From positions 1 through 64,000 of the forward strand of contig JANQFK010000077.1 of assembly GCA_028277885.1 (NCBI GenBank): 64,000 nt of DNA. Direction: 5' to 3'. The notes beneath the pieces were generated by a model, which did not search any database, was not told the origin of the DNA, and worked only from the letters and a program-made list of their open reading frames with translations. The DNA is from Myxococcota bacterium. Lineage in GTDB: Bacteria; Myxococcota_A; UBA9160; UBA6930. Below, one piece after another: positions 44,540 through 51,201 of the stretch (position 1 is its first letter; the number at the start of each line of letters is the position of its first letter). The position numbers and the translations under genes are program-made.

Positions 44540-46009
44540 CTAGCTCGAGCCCGCGGCGGGGGTGCTCTCGTCGAAGCCGAGCCCCGTCGCGGGCCGCGCA
44601 CCGGCCCCGACGGCCTCGGAGCGGGGCCGCAGCAGGGGCTGGGCGGCGACCACGGTGACCACCAGCAGCGCGAGCTCGATGGCGTAGACGGTGACGTAGC
44701 CGCTCGCCGCGCCCGGCAGGCCCAGCAGCCAGCTGCCCTCGCCCACGAGGGCGTTCACGACGTCGCGGATCGGCCCGCTGAGCGCCATGGCGACGCCCGC
44801 CGCCGTCGCCTGCACGGCCCCCCACGCTCCCAGTGCGAGCCCGGCCTGCTCCTTCGGCGCGCGGCTCATGGTGACGGTCAGGGTCCCGTGGCCGAAGACG
44901 GCGGCGCCGAAGCCCACGAGGAAGTTGCCGAGCAGGAACAGGCTGGGGAGCCCGAGAGGGGCGGCCCCGATGACCAGCGAGAACGCGGGCAGGCCCACCA
45001 GGGCGCCGTTTCGCGTCATGCGGTAGGGGTCGGCGCCGCGTCCGAGCACGTGGGCGGCGAACCCGAAGCCCACGAGGCCGCCGAAGGCGAGCAGGGCCGT
45101 CAGCTTCGTCGTCGTCGCGACGGTGAGCTGCAGCACCTGGCCTCCGAAGGGCTCGAGGAGCACGTCGGCCATCCCGAACGCCATGGTGCCGAGGCCCACG
45201 ACGACCAGGCGGCGCACGGCGTGCCGCCCCTCGCAGAAGCGAGCCCAGGACTCGCCGAAGGTCGGGTCGGGCGCGGCCGGTGCCGCGCCCCGGGCGGGCC
45301 GGCGGGTCTCCTGCTTCCACATCGCCACCACGTTCAGCACGAGGGCCGCCACGGCACAGCTCTGGATCACCTGGACCAGGCGGCCCGGGGAGAAGTCCGT
45401 CAGTGCGACGCCGAAGACGAGCGCGCTCACGATCATGCCGAGGAGCAGCATCACGTACATCAGCCCGACCACGCGCGGGTGGCTCTCCGGCGGCGCGAGG
45501 TCCGTGGCCAGCGCGAGGCCGGCGGTCTGGACGACGTGGGAGCCCGCGCCGACCAGCAGGAACGCCAGCGCGGCGGCGGACTGGCCGATCCAGGCCGGCG
45601 CCGACGCGGACTGGCCCTGTCCGGCGAGGACCAGCAGTGCGAAGGGCATGATCGCGAAGCCGCCGAACTGCAGCAGGGTGCCGCGCCACAGGAAGGGGAC
45701 GCGGCGCCAGCCGAGCTCGCAGCGGTGGGTGTCCGAGCGGTGGCCGATCATCGCGCGGAACGGCGCGAACACGAGGGGCAGGGCGACCATGACGGCGACG
45801 ATGGTCGCCGCCACGCCGAGCTCGACGATCATCACGCGGTTCAGCGTTCCGACGAGCAGGACCATCGTCATGCCGACGGAGAGCTGGAACAGGGAGAGCC
45901 GGAGCAGCCGGCCCAGGGGCAGGTCGGGCGTCGCGACGTCGGCGAAGGGGAGGAAGCGCGGGCCGAGGGAGGCCCACGAATCCACCAGGCTCTGCCGGAT
46001 CCGCCTCAC
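44540..46009 (-). CDS. pucC: PucC-family light-harvesting complex assembly protein
   Basis: A 489-residue MFS-type membrane protein of the PucC/LhaA/bacteriochlorophyll delivery family. LRLSLFQLSVGMTMVLLVGTLNRVM and IVELGV at the N-terminus, IGHRSDTHRCELGWRRVPFLWRGTLLQF, and FGFAAHVLGRGADPYRM are characteristic. PucC is needed for antenna (LH2) assembly, probably delivering pigment. It follows pucB, pucA and orf229 on the same strand, the classical puc layout with one gene inserted. Confidence 0.94.
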   Translation of the reverse strand: MRRIRQSLVDSWASLGPRFLPFADVATPDLPLGRLLRLSLFQLSVGMTMVLLVGTLNRVMIVELGVAATIVAVMVALPLVFAPFRAMIGHRSDTHRCELGWRRVPFLWRGTLLQFGGFAIMPFALLVLAGQGQSASAPAWIGQSAAALAFLLVGAGSHVVQTAGLALATDLAPPESHPRVVGLMYVMLLLGMIVSALVFGVALTDFSPGRLVQVIQSCAVAALVLNVVAMWKQETRRPARGAAPAAPDPTFGESWARFCEGRHAVRRLVVVGLGTMAFGMADVLLEPFGGQVLQLTVATTTKLTALLAFGGLVGFGFAAHVLGRGADPYRMTRNGALVGLPAFSLVIGAAPLGLPSLFLLGNFLVGFGAAVFGHGTLTVTMSRAPKEQAGLALGAWGAVQATAAGVAMALSGPIRDVVNALVGEGSWLLGLPGAASGYVTVYAIELALLVVTVVAAQPLLRPRSEAVGAGARPATGLGFDESTPAAGSS

Positions 46010-46069
46010 GCCGGCCCCGGTGCCGAATTCACCGGAAGGCTCCGTTCGCGCCGCATCCGGCCCTCCGGC

Positions 46070-46759
46070 TCAGTCCCGCTTCCGCTTCTTCCCGCTGAGC
46101 ACGCGGAGCCCGAAGAGCGACGAGAGCGGGGCGGGGTTCCGCGACAGCAGCGGCAGACCGAAGCTCGAGGTGCGGTCGCGCCGGAAGCCCGACAGCGTCT
46201 TGAGCCGCAGCAGGGAGGAGAGGGGCGTGGGGTTCCGGCTCAGCAGGGGCAGCCCCAGGCTCGAGTTGCGGCGGCGGTAGCGGACCAGCGTCTTCAGCCC
46301 CACCCGTGACGAGAGCGGGGCCGGGTTCCGGGAGAGCCGCGGCTCGCCCAGGCTGTAGCTGACGATCGAGAGGTCCGTCCTCGGCCTCTGCTCCGAGAGG
46401 ACGGGGATCCCCAGGAAGTCGGAGAAGGGAGCCGGGTTGCGCCGCGACGGGGGCGGCAGCCGTTCCGTGTCGACGGGGCCGGCGTCGTCGAGGATCCGCG
46501 TCACCTGCTGACCGCACCCGAAGGGCGCCGAGACGGCCACCAACGAGCGGCCCTGCTGGAGGCTCGCGGCACACACCTTCGCCTGGCTGCCGGGCAGACG
46601 CTCGCGCTCGACGGCGAGCTGCACGGCGGCGGCTTCGCGGCCCGCCACCTCCGAGGGTGTGAGCACCATCGTGAAGGCGCCGAAGCCCTCCTGCTCGAGG
46701 CCTCGCGCGGCCTCCATCGCTTGCTGCTCCGACGGATAGATGCGTGCGATCGAGCTCAT
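46070..46759 (-). CDS. unknown puc-operon protein with C-terminal LPLLSRNP repeats
   Basis: Not a known antenna protein. It has 229 residues. Residues 1-95 resemble the YflT/general-stress-17M type fold (SSIARIYPSEQQAMEAARGL). From 106 on there is half a unit and then three units of 31-32 residues (136-166, 167-198, 199-229) of the form S(L/F)GLPLLSRNP(A/T)PLSS, then LKTLSG and a basic end. GGGAGG precedes the ATG. No signal peptide or membrane helix; the repeats are basic and amphipathic. Location between pucA and pucC suggests a role in antenna assembly (inference). Confidence 0.8.
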   Translation of the reverse strand: MSSIARIYPSEQQAMEAARGLEQEGFGAFTMVLTPSEVAGREAAAVQLAVERERLPGSQAKVCAASLQQGRSLVAVSAPFGCGQQVTRILDDAGPVDTERLPPPSRRNPAPFSDFLGIPVLSEQRPRTDLSIVSYSLGEPRLSRNPAPLSSRVGLKTLVRYRRRNSSLGLPLLSRNPTPLSSLLRLKTLSGFRRDRTSSFGLPLLSRNPAPLSSLFGLRVLSGKKRKRD

Positions 46760-46774
46760 GGGCGCCCTCCCGAG

Positions 46775-46835
46775 CGGTTGGATCGGTTGGAAACGAGCGG
46801 TTGGAGACCGTTGGAAGCGGTCACAACCGGTTGGA
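46775..46835 (-). repeat. five TCCAACCG repeats in the leader of orf229
   Basis: On the coding (minus) strand TCCAACCG occurs at 46835-46828, 46805-46798, 46791-46784 and 46782-46775, with a variant TCCAACGG at 46815-46808. They sit directly upstream of the GGGAGG ribosome site, in the mRNA segment after pucA. Confidence 0.65.
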
Positions 46836-46869
46836 GTCGAGCCGAGCCGGGCCGCGACGCTCCGATGGG

Positions 46870-46926
46870 GAGCGGGCGACCCGCTCGACGGAAGCCGCTC
46901 CCGCGAGGCGGTGGGACGACCTCGCG
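46870..46926 (-). terminator. two hairpins downstream of pucA
   Basis: GAGCGGG-CGA-CCCGCTC (46870-46886) and CGCGAGG-N11-CCTCGCG (46902-46926) lie between pucA and orf229. In purple bacteria, hairpins after pufA or pucA stabilise the antenna mRNA and reduce read-through; a similar role is likely here. Confidence 0.55.
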
Positions 46927-46975
46927 CCCCGCCCGACTCGCGGGAGCAGCCCTCGATGGACCCTCGCCGACGCGG

Positions 46976-47122
46976 CTACCCGCCCTGGATGAAGGCGGGG
47001 AACCAGGTCGTGTTGGTCAGCACCGAGAAGTGCACGATCAGCGAGATCAGTGCCACGCTTCCGAGGAACAGCGGCAAGCCGACGGTCGGCTTGACGACAC
47101 ACCAGATTCGTCCTTGGTTCAT
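46976..47122 (-). CDS. pucA: light-harvesting complex (LH2/LH3-type) alpha polypeptide
   Basis: A 48-residue antenna polypeptide: [13 protein letters not shown]-terminus, one membrane helix, bacteriochlorophyll-binding His31 in SLIVHFSVL, and TTWFPAF at the periplasmic end. It aligns without gaps to LH2 alpha of Rhodoblastus acidophilus as I recall it, including Met1, His31 and Trp40, but positions 44-45 are Phe-Ile instead of Tyr-Trp. GAGGAG lies six bases upstream. It is not LH1-like. Confidence 0.95.
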   Translation of the reverse strand: MNQGRIWCVVKPTVGLPLFLGSVALISLIVHFSVLTNTTWFPAFIQGG

Positions 47123-47132
47123 GATCGACTCC

Positions 47133-47321
47133 TCAGCCGCCCCAGGGCGTGTACACGTATGCGAGGAAGTGCGCGATCAAGGAGATCACGAAGAACACCC
47201 GAGCACCGTCGATGACGTGCTTGTGGAGCTCCTCGGACTCCCGGATCGTGAGACCGGTCGGCCAGATCCGGTCCGGATCGTCCAGGTCCGCCGTCTGCTT
47301 CGACGCGATCGGTTCGGCCAT
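47133..47321 (-). CDS. pucB: light-harvesting complex beta polypeptide
   Basis: A 62-residue antenna polypeptide: hydrophilic N-terminus, [20 protein letters not shown], membrane helix with ligand His in [13 protein letters not shown] and a short GG end. The SEELHK-VIDG-RVF and AHFLA-TPW pattern is diagnostic of LH beta. GGGGAG lies eight bases before the ATG. First gene of the operon, ten bases before pucA; the N-terminal about 18 residues are longer than usual. Confidence 0.95.
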   Translation of the reverse strand: MAEPIASKQTADLDDPDRIWPTGLTIRESEELHKHVIDGARVFFVISLIAHFLAYVYTPWGG

Positions 47322-47706
47322 GTGCTTGTCTCCCCAAGAGCAGAGCCGCTCTGCCGCCGGCCCCGTTGCCCTCGTTCGACCCCATTTGCCGGTTGGCGTA
47401 CGCCGGGAAGCCTTTTCCCGCGCGGCTATACGGTAGGGTGCTGCGGTTTCGAGTGTCAAGTAAAACTGTCATCTCTGAGTGTAAACGTTGATTTACGTAG
47501 GTCTGAAAACACGCCCTACGGCCGTCTCCGCGCGGCAGAGCCCAGGGAGCCGGCCCGCGCGGTCTCGGCCAGGCGTGGCCGGGTCCTCCAGGCTCGCCAG
47601 AAGCGCCCGCGCGGCGTCCCTGGGGAGCCGAGCCGTGCCCATCGGGCGCGCAGGCCCGTCGAGCTGGCCGTGCTCTCGACGGCGGAGCCGTGGGCCGACT
47701 CGCCGG
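47322..47706 (-). promoter_or_regulatory. puc operon promoter region
   Basis: 385 bases without a gene. On the minus strand TTGACA (47459-47454) with a weak -10 (TACCGT, 47435-47430, 18-base spacer) could be the promoter. Two PpsR/CrtJ-like sites, TGTCAAGTAAAACTGTCA (47454-47471) and TGTAAACGTTGATTTACG (47480-47497), are eight bases apart, and the first contains the -35. The region is clearly more AT-rich than its surroundings. The part from about 47520 to 47706 shows nothing further. Confidence 0.65.
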
Positions 47707-48630
47707 TCAGATCTGGAATTCGATTCCCAGCAGCTCTTCGGAGAGCCGCCAGAGCCTCTCGCAGAGGGCCTTGTCGTGGGCCTTGGGCGGGAGAGCGCAC
47801 AGGCCGGGCTCGCCGATCCGCTCGTTCTTGCCCGTCGGACCGATGAAGTCGCCCGCGTTCACGTCGGGGCCGAGCGCCGCGACGAGCAGCGATCTCGCGC
47901 CCTCCGCCGGCGTCGAGATGTCCATGAACCGGACGAGGATCGGCGCGAGCAGTCGAATCCAGATCGACATGTTGCGCGAGAGGTCCGTGTTGGAGGCTCC
48001 CGGGTGCGTCACCACGGCCTTCACGTTCTTCCCCGCCTTGGCGCAGCGATCCCTGAGCTCCATGGTGAAGAGGATGTTGGCGAGCTTGCTCTGCCCGTAG
48101 GCGAGCATGCCCGGCAGGCCCATGAAGTCCGGACCCTCGTCGTAGTTCCCCTCGAAGCTGAGGTTGTCGAAGAAGATGTCGGCCTCTTCCCACTTGCCTG
48201 CGAGGCTGGAGACGTTGACGATCCTCGTCTCGTGGGGCTGGTCGAGGCGCTCGAACAGCAGCTGCGTCAGCAGGAAGTGGCCCAGGTGGTTGGCGTCGAA
48301 CTGCAGCTCGAGGCCGTTCCGGGTGATGGTGCGAGGCGGACCCATCACGCCCGCGTTGTTGACGAGCACGTCCAGGCGGTCGTGCTTCGTCTCGAGCTCC
48401 CGGGCGAAGCGCCGGATGCTCTCCCGGTCCACGAGGTCGAGGGGGAGGAAGGTCGCCTCCGCGTCGGGCACCCGGGCGCGGATCTCCCCGATCGCCTGCT
48501 CGGCCCTGTCCTGGCTGCGACACGCCAGGACCACGGCGCAGCCCTCCCTGGCCAGGCCGAGGCTGGTCTCGTAGCCGAGGCCCGTGTTGGCACCCGTCAC
48601 CACCGCGCACTTCTTCGATTGCGAGCCCAT
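47707..48630 (-). CDS. short-chain dehydrogenase, retinol-dehydrogenase/LPOR-like group
   Basis: A 307-residue extended SDR: TGANTGLGYETSLGLA (cofactor), ACRSQDRAE (NADP-type Arg), VNNAGVMGPP, HLGHFLLTQLL, and catalytic Ser with YGQSKLAN. This subgroup contains retinol dehydrogenases and protochlorophyllide reductase-like proteins; the exact substrate cannot be read. AGGAGG precedes the ATG. It lies upstream of the puc promoter on the same strand. Confidence 0.9.
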   Translation of the reverse strand: MGSQSKKCAVVTGANTGLGYETSLGLAREGCAVVLACRSQDRAEQAIGEIRARVPDAEATFLPLDLVDRESIRRFARELETKHDRLDVLVNNAGVMGPPRTITRNGLELQFDANHLGHFLLTQLLFERLDQPHETRIVNVSSLAGKWEEADIFFDNLSFEGNYDEGPDFMGLPGMLAYGQSKLANILFTMELRDRCAKAGKNVKAVVTHPGASNTDLSRNMSIWIRLLAPILVRFMDISTPAEGARSLLVAALGPDVNAGDFIGPTGKNERIGEPGLCALPPKAHDKALCERLWRLSEELLGIEFQI

Positions 48631-48774
48631 GGGGTCCTCCTCGGCCGCATCGCCCGTGGGCGACCGCCTTCGTAGGATAGGGCACGAGGCTGGGCCCGGT
48701 GGCTCGTCCGCGGGAGCCGCTGCCCACCGATCGGCACTTGCCGAAGCGGACGCGGTGGCCCACCGGGGCGCGCA

Positions 48775-49623
48775 TCACGCGTCGAGTGCGGTCCACGGTG
48801 GGCCCTGCCGGAGAGCGCCGAGAAGCCTCTGGCCTTCTCGGCGCCCGTTCGGGAACTCGTCGTCCCGGTCCCAGCGCCAGGCGGCGACCATCGCGAGGGC
48901 GAGGCCCCGACAGTCCTGCAGCAGTGCGGGGTCGACGTTCGGATAGCGGTCGCCGACCTCCACGGGCGCGTGCGCGAGGTCGAACTCGATGGGCCCCCGG
49001 CAGCACGTCTCGAGGTCGATGAAGAGCGGCCCAGCCTGCGTGTCGAGAAGGTTGCCCGGGTGCGGCTCGCCGTGGAGCAGCTGCTCGGCCGCGCCGCGGG
49101 CGCGGATCGTGCCCAGCAGGCGACGCAGCGTGTGGGTGAGGAGCTCGCGGTCCGCGCCGGCGAGGGCCGGAGTGCGGCCCCGACTCGAGACGAGGTGTCG
49201 CGCCTCGGCGACCCGGTCGGTGAAGTGCGGAGCCGTGACGTCGACCCTTCGCATGCCCGCATGCAAGCCGAGGAGCGCGTTCGCGTAGTCGGCTGGCGAG
49301 AGCTTCCGGGGTGCCCGTGGCCCGTGGTAGGTCCACAGCGTGACCGCGAAGCCATCCCGCCGATGGACGCCCGGCGCGACCCGGGGGTCGAGAGCACCCA
49401 CGGGGCAGCCCTCGGACTCGGCCAGCTGTCGAGCCACCTCGACCTCGAGCTCCGGGACTCCACGCCCGGCGTGCGCGACGCGGGCGAGGACGTCGCAAGG
49501 GGAGAGGTGCACCGCCACCCGGTTCGAGTCGTGGACGACGGACGCGCCGTCCACCGGCAGGTTGCAGCCGGCGGCGATCGACGTCGCTGCAGCCACGGCA
49601 CGCGAGACGTCGGATGCCTGCAT
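48775..49623 (-). CDS. aminoglycoside-phosphotransferase-fold kinase
   Basis: A 282-residue APH-family protein: catalytic loop LLHGEPHPGNLLD (variant of HGDLHxGN), metal-binding IDLETC and FDLAHAPVEVGDRY. The N-terminal lobe is weakly conserved. The family includes antibiotic, homoserine and choline kinases; nothing here identifies the substrate. The catalytic Asp of the Brenner motif is Glu (HGE), so activity may be altered. Confidence 0.8.
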   Translation of the reverse strand: MQASDVSRAVAAATSIAAGCNLPVDGASVVHDSNRVAVHLSPCDVLARVAHAGRGVPELEVEVARQLAESEGCPVGALDPRVAPGVHRRDGFAVTLWTYHGPRAPRKLSPADYANALLGLHAGMRRVDVTAPHFTDRVAEARHLVSSRGRTPALAGADRELLTHTLRRLLGTIRARGAAEQLLHGEPHPGNLLDTQAGPLFIDLETCCRGPIEFDLAHAPVEVGDRYPNVDPALLQDCRGLALAMVAAWRWDRDDEFPNGRREGQRLLGALRQGPPWTALDA

Positions 49624-49731
49624 CGGCTTCTGCTTCCTGCGGCGTCGGAGGCCTCGTCGAGGCTGGCCCCGCAGCGCACCGCGGCGTCGCTCGGCTCGTC
49701 GCCGTGTGGGCCCGGCCCCCGGCCCCCACGG

Positions 49732-50427
49732 CTACCGCACCCCAGCCGCCGTCCCGGTCACCTGCGCCTCGACCGCCGGCCGACTCTCCGTCCACGTCAG
49801 CACGGCGATCTGCGCGGAGTACAGCATCAGGAGCCCGGCCGCCATGGAGACCGGCAGCGTGCCGTTCGGGGGCAGGTCCCCGAGCGACGGCGCCGTCGCG
49901 AAGCTCGTCGCGATGCCGAAGCCGAAGATCAGCGCGCGGCCCGCCCAGGTGGTTCCGCTGCGTACCAGGCCGCTCTGCCGCTCCCGGTTCACCACCCAGC
50001 CGAGCACCACCGCGGCGAACACGGCCTCGAGGGCCACCGCCACGTACGGAGCCGAGTAGTAGAGCCCGAGCCCCAGGGGCTGCGTGTCGGGCCCGGCCAC
50101 GAAGTGCGGGTAGCCCGAGAGCAGGTCGGCTGCGGCATGGGCCGCCACGAGGGCCGCGGCGATCCAGCCAGGGCGCCACTCACCGAAGACGGCCCGCCCT
50201 GCGAGCGCGGCCACCACCAGCCAGGGCAGCGTGGGCAGCAGGTCGTGGGTGACGATCAGCTCCAGGTGGGCCGGACCGGCGTGGGTGTGGACCGGCTCGA
50301 GCCCCAGGAAGGTCAGCCCGAACCAGGCGAGGTCGGGCAGCTGGGAGGCGGTGAGGAAGAAGGCGAGCTGCGCCGCCGACGGCGTCCTCTCGGGCAGGAG
50401 AGCCGTGGCGTAGTGTCCGGCAATCAT
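49732..50427 (-). CDS. polytopic membrane protein of unknown function
   Basis: A 231-residue protein with about six or seven membrane helices. Conserved-looking polar residues near the membrane (MIAGHYATALLP, LPDLAWFG, VTHDLLPTLP, HAAADLLSGYPHF) recall the DUF457/YdjM-type membrane hydrolases, but I cannot assign it firmly. TGGAG lies five bases upstream of the ATG. Divergent from a TetR gene, which probably regulates it. Confidence 0.7.
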   Translation of the reverse strand: MIAGHYATALLPERTPSAAQLAFFLTASQLPDLAWFGLTFLGLEPVHTHAGPAHLELIVTHDLLPTLPWLVVAALAGRAVFGEWRPGWIAAALVAAHAAADLLSGYPHFVAGPDTQPLGLGLYYSAPYVAVALEAVFAAVVLGWVVNRERQSGLVRSGTTWAGRALIFGFGIATSFATAPSLGDLPPNGTLPVSMAAGLLMLYSAQIAVLTWTESRPAVEAQVTGTAAGVR

Positions 50428-50439
50428 GGCGACTCCATT

Positions 50440-50490
50440 TTGGAACCAGGTGGTATTTTAATATAGAATGGTGACACCACGGCCGTCAAC
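50440..50490. promoter_or_regulatory. divergent promoter/operator between membrane protein and TetR genes
   Basis: An AT-rich island. On the plus strand TTGGAA (50440-50445), 16 bases, TATAGA (50462-50467). The dyad GTGGT (50451-50455 region) and ACCAC (50476-50480 region) around the -10 could be the TetR operator. Confidence 0.4.
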
Positions 50491-50515
50491 GATTATTGGA
50501 CTCACCGGAGCCGAA

Positions 50516-51121
50516 ATGGCCGACGACAGCCCCAGGCGACCCCGAGGACGCCCCCCCAAGCGCGATCGCGCCGAGGTGGTGCGCGCGGCCATGCTGGCCT
50601 GGTGGGCCGAGGGCCCCGAGGGGCTCTCGCTCAACGAGGTCTGTCGCCACACCGGGCTCTCGAAGTCGAGCCTGTACCGGGAGTTCGGCGGCGAGGACGG
50701 CCTGATGGCCGCCGCTCTCGACGCCTACCGCACGCTCGTCGTGCTGCCGCTGCTGGCCCTGCTCGATGACGAGGCCGAGCCGGCCGACGTTCTGGATCGC
50801 CTGGTCGCCTTCACGAGCGAGGAGCGCCCCGTCCCGCCCGGCTGCCTCTTCACGCGACTGCGCCTGGCCCCGGGCTTCGTCGGGGATGCGACGGCCGCCC
50901 TGCTCGCGAGGGTGATCGACGAGCGCCTCGCCGCCTTCGAGCGCTGGCTCCGAGGCCTGCAGGCCCGCGGACGCCTCGCTGAAGGCCTCTCCGCCACCGA
51001 GGCCGCCCGCTACCTCGATGCGCAGCTCTCCCTCGTGCTGGTGAGGCTCGGCGCCGGGGACGACCGCGACGACGTGCGTCGGGACGCCGCGATGGCGCTG
51101 GGGGTGGTGCTCTCCGACTGA
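50516..51121 (+). CDS. TetR-family transcriptional regulator
   Basis: A 201-residue repressor: basic N-terminus (RRPRGRPPKRDRAEVVRAA), HTH LSLNEVCRHTGLSKSSLYREF (read in two parts, about 40-60), then a helical ligand-binding domain. The start at 50516 is chosen because GGAG lies six bases upstream; an ATG at 50468 sits at the promoter and is unlikely. Probably controls the divergent membrane protein. Inducer unknown. Confidence 0.88.
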   Translation: MADDSPRRPRGRPPKRDRAEVVRAAMLAWWAEGPEGLSLNEVCRHTGLSKSSLYREFGGEDGLMAAALDAYRTLVVLPLLALLDDEAEPADVLDRLVAFTSEERPVPPGCLFTRLRLAPGFVGDATAALLARVIDERLAAFERWLRGLQARGRLAEGLSATEAARYLDAQLSLVLVRLGAGDDRDDVRRDAAMALGVVLSD

Positions 51122-51201
51122 GCCGGGTGGACGGGGAGCGCGTTGTGGTCTGGCGGGGCGCTCACTCGAGCCCCGATCGATCGAGCTTCTCGTAGAGGTC
51201 C

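Noticed and set aside
44532-44545. GGCCTCCTAG at the pucC stop codon as a fourth hairpin-repeat copy
   Set aside because: It matches only the last bases, because the def ribosome site GGAGG overlaps the TAG stop; none of the hairpin modules is present.
50468-50515. ATG 50468 as the TetR gene start
   Set aside because: It lies within the predicted promoter and has no ribosome site, while ATG 50516 has GGAG at the right distance.
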